The position numbers were made by a program, and so were the translations under genes. The notes under the pieces were generated by a model. It was not told the origin of the DNA. It made no database searches and worked only from the letters and a program-made list of their open reading frames with translations. 63,659 bases of DNA from Streptomyces gilvus (lineage in GTDB: Bacteria > Actinomycetota > Actinomycetes > Streptomycetales > Streptomycetaceae): contig NZ_JAKWBE010000038.1 of assembly GCF_022513565.1 (NCBI RefSeq), positions 1 to 63,659 on the forward strand, given 5' to 3'. Position 1 is the stretch's first letter. Each line of letters opens with the position of its first letter. Below, piece after piece: positions 43,546-52,216 of the stretch.

Positions 43546-44673
43546 ATGGCCGCCGACAGCCGACGACGGAAGAGACCCGACGAAGTCCTCGACGCCATCG
43601 AGCCGCCGGGCAACGCCGAAGTGGTCGTGGGCGCGCTCGCCGCGACGCTCCTGGTGGAGTTCCTCAGTTCCCTGTCGGGGACCGAGGTGTGGATCCTCGT
43701 GCTCCTTGTGTTCCTGCCGAGCACGGCGTCCGCGCTGTGCACGGTCCGGCAGACCGGGTTCGTGGCCGCGTGGACCGCCGTCATCGTCACCGTCACCACC
43801 ATCCTGCGGGCGCCCACCGGCGGGCACTGGCTGGACCGGACGCTGTTGGTCCTGTTCACCCTCGCCCTGGGGGCGACCTCGGTGTACGCCTGCCACCGCC
43901 GTATCCGGCGCGAGGCCGAGATGCTGCGGCTGCGGTCGACGGCCGCGGCCATGCAGCGGCACATCCTGCATCCGCTGCCGCTGCTGACCGAGGACGTCCT
44001 GGTCAACGGCGTCTACGAGCCGCTCCAGGAGGACCGGCTGGTCGGCGGCGACATCTACGACGTCGTCGACTCGCCCTTCGGCACCCGGGTGCTCATCGGC
44101 GATGTGCAGGGCAAGGGGCTGGCGGCCGTGGGTGCGGCGTTCGCCGTGATCGGCGCCTTCCGCGAGGCGGCCCACCGGGAGCCCACGCTGACGGCGCTCG
44201 TCGACGCCCTGGACGCCTCGGTCGTACGGCACAACTCCTATGCGGCGCACACCGGGGACGACGAGCGCTTCGTCACCGCGCTGATCATCGGGGTGGACGT
44301 GGACACCGAGGTGCAGGCCGTCAACTGCGGGCACGTCCCGCCGTACGTGGTGCACGAGGGCGCGGTCGCGCAGCCGCCGGTGGAGACCGGTGTCCCGCTG
44401 GGACTGGCGGAACTCGCCGACGAGCCCACCACCGTGAGCTGGTTCGACTTCCCGGAGGGCGCGACGCTGCTGCTGAGCACCGACGGGCTCACCGAGACCC
44501 GGGCGGCGGACGGCACGTTCTACCCGGTCGAGGAGCGTCTGGCCAAACAGCTGGACCTCTCCCCCACCGCTCTGCCGCAGGCCCTGTACGAGGACGCCCG
44601 GGCGTTCGCGGGCGAGGGCGGCCAGCACGACGACATCGCCGTCCTGACCGTCCGCCGGTCGCCGCGACTGTGA
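43546..44673 (+). CDS. Membrane-bound SpoIIE-type phosphatase
   Basis: A 375-residue protein with four membrane helices in the first 125 residues (AEVVVGALAATLLVEFL, VWILVLLVFLPSTASAL, GFVAAWTAVIVTVTTIL, TLLVLFTLALGATSVYA). A short coiled linker and a PP2C/SpoIIE domain (about 150-375) follow. Metal ligands are in LVGGDIYDVV, IGDVQGKGL and GGQHDDIAVLTV. It probably reads a membrane or envelope cue and dephosphorylates a STAS antagonist. It is the third such phosphatase in the window. GGGAG precedes the ATG. Confidence 0.9.
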   Translation: MAADSRRRKRPDEVLDAIEPPGNAEVVVGALAATLLVEFLSSLSGTEVWILVLLVFLPSTASALCTVRQTGFVAAWTAVIVTVTTILRAPTGGHWLDRTLLVLFTLALGATSVYACHRRIRREAEMLRLRSTAAAMQRHILHPLPLLTEDVLVNGVYEPLQEDRLVGGDIYDVVDSPFGTRVLIGDVQGKGLAAVGAAFAVIGAFREAAHREPTLTALVDALDASVVRHNSYAAHTGDDERFVTALIIGVDVDTEVQAVNCGHVPPYVVHEGAVAQPPVETGVPLGLAELADEPTTVSWFDFPEGATLLLSTDGLTETRAADGTFYPVEERLAKQLDLSPTALPQALYEDARAFAGEGGQHDDIAVLTVRRSPRL

Positions 44674-44763
44674 GCATCCCGAACTGATGGGCGGGGGGCG
44701 GTGGTTCGGCCATAGGTTGGGGCGTGCGCGATCCATGCCCCGGCTGAAGGACGGACATCGCCC

Positions 44764-45549
44764 ATGACCGACTCCGCCATCGACACCTCGGTGCCGCACT
44801 CCGCCCGCATCTGGAACTACTGGCTCGGCGGCACCGACAACCACCCCGTCGACCGGGCGGCCGGCGACGCGTACACCGCCGTCTTCCCCGGCATCGTCAC
44901 CATCGCCCGCGGCAGCCGCGCCTTTCTGCGCCGGGCCGTCACCCACCTGGTCGCCGAGGCGGGCATCCGGCAGTTCCTGGACGTCGGCACGGGCCTGCCG
45001 ACCGCGCAGAACACCCACGAGGTCGCCCAGCGGATCGCGCCGGAGTCCCGGATCGTGTACGTCGACAACGACCCGATGGTGCTGGCCCACGCCCGGACCC
45101 TGCTCACCTCCACGCCCGAGGGCGCGACCGCCTATCTCCACGCCGACGTGACGGACCCGGACCGCGTCCTCGCGAGCGCAGCCGAGACGCTGGACCTCGG
45201 CCGGCCCACCGCGCTGGTCCTCAGCAACATCCTGGGCCACGTCGCCGACCACGAGGAGGCCCGCTCGCTGGTCAGCCGGCTGATGGCCGCGCTGCCGTCG
45301 GGAAGTTACCTGTGTGTCGACGACGGCTCGCGCGGTGTCGACCCGGTCTTCGAGCGGGCCCAGGACGCCTACAACGACAGTGGCGCCGTCCCCTACAACC
45401 TGCGCACCGTGGACGAGATCACCGCGTACTTCGACGGTCTGGAGCTCGTCGAGCCGGGCGTCGTCCCGGTCACCCGGTGGCGTCCGGAGCCGGGCGACCC
45501 GGCTCCGGACGTCGTGGCCGAACACGGCGGGCTGGCCCGGAAGCGGTAG
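44764..45549 (+). CDS. SAM-dependent methyltransferase (DUF574 family)
   Basis: A 261-residue member of the actinobacterial DUF574/Methyltransf_19 group, which is highly multiplied in Streptomyces. The SAM loop is FLDVGTGLPTAQNTH (about residues 77-91), with VYVDNDPMVLAHAR for the ribose-binding acid. The N-terminal SARIWNYWLGGTDNHPVDR is diagnostic. Substrate is unknown for this family. It starts 90 bp after the membrane phosphatase gene and is convergent with the beta-helix gene. Confidence 0.92.
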   Translation: MTDSAIDTSVPHSARIWNYWLGGTDNHPVDRAAGDAYTAVFPGIVTIARGSRAFLRRAVTHLVAEAGIRQFLDVGTGLPTAQNTHEVAQRIAPESRIVYVDNDPMVLAHARTLLTSTPEGATAYLHADVTDPDRVLASAAETLDLGRPTALVLSNILGHVADHEEARSLVSRLMAALPSGSYLCVDDGSRGVDPVFERAQDAYNDSGAVPYNLRTVDEITAYFDGLELVEPGVVPVTRWRPEPGDPAPDVVAEHGGLARKR

Positions 45550-45559
45550 CCCGCCGGCG

Positions 45560-48220
45560 TCACGGGCGGACCGTAAGCCAGTCCAGGGCCGCGACCCGGG
45601 GACCTCCCTTCGCGACGAGGTAGAGGTCGTGGGTCCCGGTCACGGTGCGGGGCAGCGTGACCGACTGTTCCTGCCAGGTGTCGGGGGAACCGGTCGAGCT
45701 CACGGGCAGGGTCCCGGCCAGGGGGCCGTGCGGACTGTCGAGACGGAGTTGGAGGGTGCAGCCGGCGGCACAGGTGGAGGCGAGGCGGACGGTGAGACGG
45801 GCGCCGTTCAGGCCGGCGTGCCGGTAGGCGATCCAGTCGCCGGGGGCCAGCACGTCGGTCGCGGCCGAGCCCTTCTCCACCCCGTGCGCCGAAGTCGCCT
45901 GCTCGGCCTGGAGGGTGGTGGAGGCGTCGGGGCCGTCGCCGTACAGGCGCAGGTCGTTGACGACCCAGGGGGCGGGGCCGCTCGCGGTGAGGGTGACGCG
46001 GACATAGCGGGCCGTGCGCGTCGGGAAGGCGGCGTCCTGGGTGAAGGAGCGGCCGGCGACGCGCGCGAGGGCCCCGCTCCAGTGGCTGCCGTCGCGGCTG
46101 ACGGAGACCGTGAAACCGTAGGGCTGGCCGCTGGTGTCGCGTCCGGCGTCGAGGGAGAGCCGGTCGAACGTCTTCGTCTCGCCCAGGTCGACGGTCAGCG
46201 ACTGGCCGGGAGTCTGCGAACTCGCCGCCGTCCATCGGGTGTTGATGTCACCGTCGACGGCGGCGGAGGCGTCGGTGCCGTCGCTCGCGGTGGCCGTCCA
46301 GTCGCCGTGCCGTACGCGCTGCCCGCAGCCGGGGAGGTCGCAGCCGGTGGACCAGATCGGTGCGCCGTACTCGTAGGCTCCGACGTCGGGGGCGGTGCCG
46401 CGTACGTCCGTGGTGACGCCGTCGACCGTCTCGCCCGCGTCGATGACGGGTGAGCCGGCGGTGGGCCACAGCTCGCCGTTGACGGCGTCGGTGTAACCGG
46501 GCTTGTCCGTGATGACGTTGGAGCGGACGACCGGCAGCGGATCGCCCTTCTGGGTCACGCTGACCGGCATCGGTCCCACGATGTTGCTGATGTACGACCC
46601 CGAGGCGTCCGTCGCTCCGCTCAGCTGGACCGAGGTGCCGTTGATGCCGACGCCGTAACTGGAGTTGTGGTCCTGGTTGGCGATGCTGGGACCGGTGTGG
46701 CCGTTGAAGAAGGTGCCCCGACTGCCGGTGTTCCAGGCGACGTCGTGGTGCAGGAGGAAGTGGCCGGAGTAGTTGTCGACGTAGAAGCCGACCTGCCCGT
46801 CGGCGTCGTGCGAGGTGTTGTGGTCGATGGAGGTGCCGGAGGCGTCGAGGCTGCAGCAGACGTAGAAGGGCGAGCCGTCGCGGGAGGTGCGCATGGCCTC
46901 CGACATGTCGTTGTATGCGATGCGGTTGCCGTGGAACTCGGTGCCGTTGAGCTGCCAGGCCGTGTCGATGGCGGCGCGTCCGGTGCGGCGGATCGTGTTG
47001 TGGGTGACCGTGTGGTCGTTGCCGTTGATCTCGATGCCGGGGGTGTAACTGCCCATCCAGCCGACGTCGTGGATGTAGTTGCCGGTGACCGTGTTGCCGG
47101 TGCCGCGCACCAGGACGCCGTCGCCGGCCGACTGGGAGATCTCGCTGTTCTTCAGGGTGTTGCCGGTGCCGAGGATCTGTACGCCCGAGTCGAGGATGCG
47201 GGAGGCGACGATGTGCCCCTCGAAGGGCGGGATCGCGAGGTCGCTGTCCGGGGGCATGGGGAGGGTGGAGAACTCGGAGATGTACGTGGCGTGCAGTGCG
47301 TCGACGACAACTCCCGTACTGGCCGGGCCCGTTCGCAGGGAGGTGCCCCACAGGTTCAGGCCGCGTACGGTGACGTGGGAGCTGCCCGTCAGGTCGACGC
47401 CCCACAGACGGTGCTTGGCGGTCACCGTGTGCCCGGCCATGCCGCCCTTGGGCGGGACCATGTAGAGACGGTGCGCGGTCTTGTCGTAGTACCACTCCCC
47501 CGGCTGGTCCAGGGCCGCCTTGGAGCCCACCAGGTAGTAGTTGCGGTAGTTCTGGTTGCCCATGCACAGCGGCGGGCATCGGTGGTTGCCGCCCCTGAAG
47601 TCCAGCTTGCCGGGCGCGGTGGCGGTGACCGTTCCGGTCTGCTGGGCCCAGGGGTTGGAGCCCGCCCACAGATGGACCGTGGCTCCGGTCCAGTCGGCGT
47701 CCGGCAGGTCGGTGTCGTCGATGTGCTGGTCGGTGGAGGTGGGGTCGGCCTCGGCCCAGGTGGTGTTCAGCGGATCCGGGCCGGAGTTGGGCCAACGCCC
47801 TTCCGCCGCCCGGTTGTTGTCCAGGAACACGGCGTTGAAGTCGGGGTCGGGCGGCAGGTCGGTGTCGGCGGCGACCAGTCCGTCGCCGGCGTCCTTCCAG
47901 CCGGTCACCTTCTCGGTTCCGTCGACGGTGACCGGGCCGTCGCCGTACGCGGCGAGGGTGATCGGCGCGTCCTCGGTGCCGGAGGGCGGGGTGACCTGCT
48001 CGCGGTAGGTGCCGTGGTGGATCAGACAGGTGTCCCCCGGGCGGACGCGGTCCAGACAGGCGCCGATGGTGCGCAGGGGGTTCGTCGGGGTCCCGTGCGC
48101 CTTGTCGTCGCCCCAGGGCGCCACCTGGTAGGTACGGGCGGGGCCCGCCGCCTGCGCCTGGACCGGGACGGCCAGGAGGGCGGTCACGGCGGCCAGGGTG
48201 AACAGATGCCTCGGTCTCAT
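45560..48220 (-). CDS. Secreted beta-helix enzyme with F5/8-type C and CBM6 modules
   Basis: An 886-residue multi-domain secreted protein. A signal peptide ends near QAQAAGP (about residue 26). A right-handed parallel beta-helix covers about 30-620, with NTVTGNYIHDVG, NDHTVTHNTIRRTG and HGNRIAYNDMS turns. An F5/8 type C (CBM32-like) module covers about 640-770 (DGDINTRWTAASSQTPGQSL). A CBM6-like module covers about 780-886 (AEQATSAHGVEKGS, GDWIAYRHAGLNG). This suggests a glycan-binding polysaccharide hydrolase or lyase. Together with GH97 and the lyase it forms a carbohydrate-degrading group. Confidence 0.88.
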   Translation of the reverse strand: MRPRHLFTLAAVTALLAVPVQAQAAGPARTYQVAPWGDDKAHGTPTNPLRTIGACLDRVRPGDTCLIHHGTYREQVTPPSGTEDAPITLAAYGDGPVTVDGTEKVTGWKDAGDGLVAADTDLPPDPDFNAVFLDNNRAAEGRWPNSGPDPLNTTWAEADPTSTDQHIDDTDLPDADWTGATVHLWAGSNPWAQQTGTVTATAPGKLDFRGGNHRCPPLCMGNQNYRNYYLVGSKAALDQPGEWYYDKTAHRLYMVPPKGGMAGHTVTAKHRLWGVDLTGSSHVTVRGLNLWGTSLRTGPASTGVVVDALHATYISEFSTLPMPPDSDLAIPPFEGHIVASRILDSGVQILGTGNTLKNSEISQSAGDGVLVRGTGNTVTGNYIHDVGWMGSYTPGIEINGNDHTVTHNTIRRTGRAAIDTAWQLNGTEFHGNRIAYNDMSEAMRTSRDGSPFYVCCSLDASGTSIDHNTSHDADGQVGFYVDNYSGHFLLHHDVAWNTGSRGTFFNGHTGPSIANQDHNSSYGVGINGTSVQLSGATDASGSYISNIVGPMPVSVTQKGDPLPVVRSNVITDKPGYTDAVNGELWPTAGSPVIDAGETVDGVTTDVRGTAPDVGAYEYGAPIWSTGCDLPGCGQRVRHGDWTATASDGTDASAAVDGDINTRWTAASSQTPGQSLTVDLGETKTFDRLSLDAGRDTSGQPYGFTVSVSRDGSHWSGALARVAGRSFTQDAAFPTRTARYVRVTLTASGPAPWVVNDLRLYGDGPDASTTLQAEQATSAHGVEKGSAATDVLAPGDWIAYRHAGLNGARLTVRLASTCAAGCTLQLRLDSPHGPLAGTLPVSSTGSPDTWQEQSVTLPRTVTGTHDLYLVAKGGPRVAALDWLTVRP

Positions 48221-48313
48221 GTGCCGTCTCCCGTCGTGGGTCTCATGTCAGCCTTTCTCCGCTCCGGCGAGCAGTCCCCGTGCGCGGGAAGCGCTGAGCG
48301 AGCAGGAACCCCG

Positions 48314-48868
48314 CTACTGGCCCACCCGTCCGTCGACGCACTCCCGGAGCAGGTCGGCGTGGCCGCAGTGGCGGGCGTACTCCTCGATCCGGTGGACCAG
48401 CAGCTCCCGGACCGCGATCCGGTCCTTGCCCAGGCGCTCGCCCAGATCCGGGTGCGCGGCCAACGCGGCGTCCGTCGCGGCCTGTTCGCGCTCCATCGCG
48501 GCGTACGCCTCCTCGACCACGGCCTCGTCGGCGACGGCTCCGTCGAAGTCCCCGTCGGGGTCGCCGTACAGCTTCGGCAGCGGATCGCCCTCGGTGATCC
48601 AGTTGCGCCAGTCCCGCTCCGTCTCGGCGAGGTGACGGATCAGGCCGAGGAGCGACATCGTCGACGGCGGCACCGAGCGGCGGGCCAGTTGCTCCGCGTC
48701 CAGGCCCTCGCACTTCATCCGCAGGGTCAGTCGATAGTTCGTCAGGTAGTCCTGCAGCGTGGCGAGTTCGCCTTCCGGACTCAATCCCTCACGGGGGTCG
48801 TCGTCCGGATCGGCCCACATGTCGGGGTAGACCGTCGCCTGGCTCCATCGCGCGGGTTGCTCAGTCAT
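48314..48868 (-). CDS. DinB-family mycothiol-dependent transferase-like protein
   Basis: A 184-residue DinB/DUF664 four-helix-bundle protein. Candidate metal histidines are in LLGLIRHLAETERDWRNW and VHRIEEYARHCGHADLLREC. Such proteins use mycothiol, the actinobacterial thiol, in detoxifying transfers. The start at 48868 was chosen at MTEQP; an ATG nine bases upstream is possible, and neither has a strong ribosome site. It stands alone between the beta-helix and GH97 genes. Confidence 0.85.
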   Translation of the reverse strand: MTEQPARWSQATVYPDMWADPDDDPREGLSPEGELATLQDYLTNYRLTLRMKCEGLDAEQLARRSVPPSTMSLLGLIRHLAETERDWRNWITEGDPLPKLYGDPDGDFDGAVADEAVVEEAYAAMEREQAATDAALAAHPDLGERLGKDRIAVRELLVHRIEEYARHCGHADLLRECVDGRVGQ

Positions 48869-48988
48869 GCGCCCCATGGTCGTCGGGGAACCCTGCGCCC
48901 ACCAACGCATATACGGGCACCGGCCTTGCGTCGCCCACCCGGCCGACGGCGCGACTCATCTCGCCGCCGGCCGGGCCGGTGGTTCCGG

Positions 48989-50920
48989 TCAGCGGTAACA
49001 GGTGGTGATCCCCGGGCGCCACGGGCAGGCGATGCCCGCGAAACCGCCGTTGGCCACCACGTCGACGCTGAGCGTGGCTCCGCCGCGCAGCACCTTCTGG
49101 TCCTGGACGAGCCCGTCGGCGCCGTCCCGGATCGTCTGCACCAGCCACCGGCCCGCTCCGAGGGACAGCGGCACCTGCGCGGTGTGCGCGGCGCCCGCGT
49201 ACACCCCGCCGATGAACCAGCGCTGTCCGCTGCGGCGGGCGAGGACCGCCTCCTGGCCGGGCTGTCCGGCGAGCAGCCGGGTGTCGTCCCAGGCGGCGGG
49301 GACCTGCTGGAGGAAGTCACGGGCGAGCGGCCGGGCGTCGTACGACTCGGGGGTGCCGGCGAACATCTGCAGGCCCGACTCGTAGGCGACGGTGAGGCCG
49401 ACCTCGGCCGCGTCGGAGTTGGGGCGCTGGCCGACGCGCTGGAAGCCGCCGGGGGTGAAGTCCATGGAGCCGATGACGTTGCGGGTGAAGGGCAGGGTGG
49501 TGAGGTGGGTCGCGGTGTTGGTGCGCTTCTCCTCGCCGCCGACGCCCTCCATGGTCATGACCTGCGGCCAGGTGCGCTGGATGCCCTTGGGGATGGTCGA
49601 GCCATGGAAGTCGATCATGAGGTGGTGGGCGGCGGTGTCCTTGAGGACGTCGTCGTACCACTGGAGCATGGACTGCGCCTCGGAGTTCATGAAGTCGATC
49701 TTGACGCCCTTGACGCCCCAGCGTTCCAGGGTGGGCAGCCACTGGGCGCGCTGCTCGGCCGTGGCGAGGTCGCGCTGGTGGATCCAGACGACGACGCCGA
49801 CGCCCTTGGCGCGGGCGTAGTCGACGAGTTGGGGCATCCAGCTGTCGGTCTGCCAGTTCGGGTCGGTGGTGTCCCACGCGTCGCTCTTGAAGTACCAGCC
49901 GGCGTCGACGGCCTCGTAGGGCCAGTGCCGTGCGGCCGCGTAGTCGACGTACGCCTTCTGCGCCTCCAGGCTCTGCCCGGCCTCACGGCCGCCCGCCAGC
50001 CAGGTCCACAGGACGGTGCCGGGGCGGATCCAGGAGGTGTCGGCGACCTTGGAGGAGGGGGCGAGGTCGTCGGTGAAGGTGGAGCGGGTGACGGTGGCCA
50101 GGTCGCCGGTGATCATGGCCCGCCAGGGGGTGGTGAGCGGCCCTGTGGTGTGGACCCGGTCGTCGGCGAGCTTGATCCGGTAGGTGGCGGTGCCCTGGTC
50201 GTGGGCGAGCCGGGCACCGGAGTAACGGCCGGTCAGATCGGACTCGGCGAGCAGGGTGTAGCCGCCGGCGGTGGAGAAGAGGGCCTGGTCGGAGTACTCG
50301 CCGGTGGGGGCCGTGGCGGCGGTGTACTGGTTGAACGGGCCCTCGTTGTCGACCCGGTAGGCGCCGAGCCAGGCGCTCGCGTCCGGGGGGAGGTTGAAGG
50401 CGGAGGTCTCGCCGAGGACGTCGCCGTGTGCGGCGGGCAGGACGTAGCGGTAGGCGATGCCGTCGGCCGACGCGCGCACGACGAGGTCGAGGCGGGCGCC
50501 GGCGGGCGTGGCGAAGGACAGCCGGGTCTCGTTCATCCGGACCCGGCGGTCCAGGCGCTTGCCGGACTTGGTCCGGTAGTGCTCGTCGACCAGCCGGTCG
50601 GTGCGGCGCAGGAAGCGCAAGTCCTTGGAGAAGTCGCCCTGTTCGGTGACGATGCCGACAGGCGAGGGCTCGATGACCGTACGGCCCTCGCGGGACACGG
50701 ACAGGCTCAGCGCGCCGGTGGAGTCGTCGAGGGACACCCGTGCGCGGGGTGCGTCGTGCGCGGTGACGGACAGGGACCAGACATGGGCGCGCTGTGCGGT
50801 GTCCTGCTCCGCCCGCGCGGGCGCGGTCAGGCACAGGGCGGCCGCCAGGCCGGCGCACAGTGCCGTGACCGTCGTTCTCAACCGCAGCGGCAAGCGCTTC
50901 CCCGGCTGCGAGGTCATCAT
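48989..50920 (-). CDS. Secreted glycoside hydrolase family 97 protein
   Basis: A 643-residue secreted alpha-glycosidase. A Sec signal peptide ends near APARAE (residue 37). The N-terminal beta-sandwich covers about 45-290, the (beta/alpha)8 barrel about 300-560, and a C-terminal beta domain the rest. GVKIDFMNSEAQ puts an Asp (409) where retaining GH97 alpha-galactosidases have their nucleophile. TMEGVGGEE (456-464) holds the acid/base region. It probably cleaves alpha-galactosides, though alpha-glucosides cannot be excluded. Two adjacent ATGs follow GGAGG. The promoter contains the dyad at 50946-50960. Confidence 0.92.
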   Translation of the reverse strand: MMTSQPGKRLPLRLRTTVTALCAGLAAALCLTAPARAEQDTAQRAHVWSLSVTAHDAPRARVSLDDSTGALSLSVSREGRTVIEPSPVGIVTEQGDFSKDLRFLRRTDRLVDEHYRTKSGKRLDRRVRMNETRLSFATPAGARLDLVVRASADGIAYRYVLPAAHGDVLGETSAFNLPPDASAWLGAYRVDNEGPFNQYTAATAPTGEYSDQALFSTAGGYTLLAESDLTGRYSGARLAHDQGTATYRIKLADDRVHTTGPLTTPWRAMITGDLATVTRSTFTDDLAPSSKVADTSWIRPGTVLWTWLAGGREAGQSLEAQKAYVDYAAARHWPYEAVDAGWYFKSDAWDTTDPNWQTDSWMPQLVDYARAKGVGVVVWIHQRDLATAEQRAQWLPTLERWGVKGVKIDFMNSEAQSMLQWYDDVLKDTAAHHLMIDFHGSTIPKGIQRTWPQVMTMEGVGGEEKRTNTATHLTTLPFTRNVIGSMDFTPGGFQRVGQRPNSDAAEVGLTVAYESGLQMFAGTPESYDARPLARDFLQQVPAAWDDTRLLAGQPGQEAVLARRSGQRWFIGGVYAGAAHTAQVPLSLGAGRWLVQTIRDGADGLVQDQKVLRGGATLSVDVVANGGFAGIACPWRPGITTCYR

Positions 50921-50945
50921 CGTCCTCCAGACTGACGGCTCATGA

Positions 50946-50960
50946 ATACATCGGGTGTAT
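50946..50960. promoter_or_regulatory. Operator-like dyad upstream of GH97
   Basis: ATACATCGGGTGTAT is an inverted repeat (ATACA, five bases, TGTAT) starting 26 bp before the GH97 ATG. A GATGTAT half-site occurs in the opposite promoter at 51105-51111. This is consistent with one regulator, perhaps GntR-like, acting on both divergent units. No regulator gene lies next to it. Confidence 0.5.
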
Positions 50961-51088
50961 CAGCTGCATCGGCGAACCTAGGCTGACTCCATTTCACCTG
51001 TCAACGGCCGCAACGAGAACGACAGTTGTCCACTACCGCGTGATTACAGGCGGATTCGCACGTCAGTCACATCCACAACCACTGTCCA

Positions 51089-51111
51089 ACATCTTGACTC
51101 CTCCGATGTAT
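51089..51111 (+). promoter_or_regulatory. Putative promoter and half-operator of the lyase transcript
   Basis: TTGACT at 51094-51099 resembles a -35 box. It is bracketed by ACATC (51089-51093) and GATGTAT (51105-51111), complementary halves of the motif seen at 50946-50960. A repressor bound here would cover the -35 element. No convincing -10 sequence was found. Confidence 0.4.
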
Positions 51112-51154
51112 TGCGGTTGCCTGCGTGCGACTCCGACCGGAAGGACTGCACGGT

Positions 51155-51517
51155 ATGCGCACGTTCACGATCCGGTACCTGCTCGCGGCTCTGGCCGCCG
51201 CACTGACTTTGGCCCTTGTGCCGCTCACGGCGAGCGCGGCCGCGCCGGACCGGCACAGACCCGACAGGCCCGACAGGCCCGCCTGGACCGGCACGTGGGA
51301 GGCGGCCGCCGCCGGCACCGTCGACGAACTGATCCGGCACGGTGGCGTCTTCGACGCGGTGGTGGACTTCGACGCCGTGGTCCGCGATCCCACCGCGCCC
51401 GACCGGATCCTGCCGGCCTACGACTCCGGAGACCATCTGCACTTCAACGACGCCGGGTTGCGGGCGATGGCCGACGCGGTCGACCTCAACTCCCTCACCG
51501 GAAAGGTCACTCGATGA
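51155..51517 (+). pseudogene. SGNH/GDSL esterase with a large internal deletion
   Basis: A 120-residue open frame that joins the two ends of a secreted SGNH hydrolase. The signal peptide and mature start (PAWTGTWEAAAAG) are followed at once by the C-terminal part (VDELIRHGGVFDAVVDFDAV, then AYDSGDHLHFNDAGLRAMAD). The Asp-His pair of the catalytic triad remains in GDHLHFND. The GDS block with the nucleophilic serine and roughly 250 residues are missing. The junction is in frame, so translation continues to the stop, which overlaps the lyase ATG as ATGA. It is catalytically dead by expectation, but still able to deliver ribosomes to the lyase gene. Confidence 0.82.
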
Positions 51518-52188
51518 ACAGGAGAACTGTCTTACGGGCCGGCACGGGCCTGCTCGCCGGGGGCGCCGCGCTCGCCCTGCCGTCCGTCGCGCGTGCCACC
51601 GCGGCCGCCGACCCGACCGACGGCTGGACGCAGACGTCGTTCGACTACAGCTGGCAGAAGCCCTGGAACCTCGACCTGGCCGACCGGCACAGCTACAGCG
51701 GCGGGGTACACCGGATGTGGGTGTACGCCACCGACGAGCCCTTCGAGGAGGGCAGTTCGACCGACCCGCGCACCGAGATGCGGTGGAAGGTCGACTACAC
51801 CACGGGCAGCCACATGTGGGACGCCGACGTGTACCTCCCGTCCGGCACGGACGGCGCCTCCTTCGTGCAGATCCTGCGCAGCGTCCACCCCTCGGGCACC
51901 CCCGCCACCGACATCATGCTCAACGCCTATGACACGAACGGCGGAACGGTACGGCGCTACGACGGCACGGTGCTCAGGACGGGCGTGTACGACACCTGGT
52001 TCAACGTGAAGATCGCCCACCTGGCGAGCAGCGGGACCGGCACGGTCAGGGTCTACCTCGACGACTCCCTCGTGCTGACCGTCGCCGACCGGGGTCCCGC
52101 CACCCGCTATTTCAAGAACGGCGTCTACAACCACGGCTCCGGCCGCGCGGAGGCCCGCTTCCGCAACCTCCGCTACTGGACGCGGTGA
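51514..52188 (+). CDS. Tat-exported jelly-roll polysaccharide lyase (PL7/PL20-like)
   Basis: A 224-residue protein with a twin-arginine signal (MNRRTVLRAGTGLLAGG). The beta-jelly-roll domain resembles alginate/glucuronan lyases: RTEMRWKVDY matches the R-[ST]-E-[LM]-R strand and RYFKNGVYNHG matches the YFKxGxYN active-site strand. The QIH motif reads QIL here, so one catalytic-region histidine is absent or displaced. Codon 7 (51532-51534) is TTA, read in Streptomyces by the bldA tRNA, which would tie production to development. The start overlaps the stop of the deleted SGNH gene. Confidence 0.75.
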   Translation: MNRRTVLRAGTGLLAGGAALALPSVARATAAADPTDGWTQTSFDYSWQKPWNLDLADRHSYSGGVHRMWVYATDEPFEEGSSTDPRTEMRWKVDYTTGSHMWDADVYLPSGTDGASFVQILRSVHPSGTPATDIMLNAYDTNGGTVRRYDGTVLRTGVYDTWFNVKIAHLASSGTGTVRVYLDDSLVLTVADRGPATRYFKNGVYNHGSGRAEARFRNLRYWTR

Positions 52189-52216
52189 ACCGAACGGCCC
52201 GTGGCACGATGGGGTC

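Noticed and set aside
46667..50935. Very long open frame on the plus strand opposite the beta-helix, DinB and GH97 genes
   Set aside because: It is antisense to three well-supported genes, has a shadow amino acid composition and matches no family; long antisense frames are expected at this GC.
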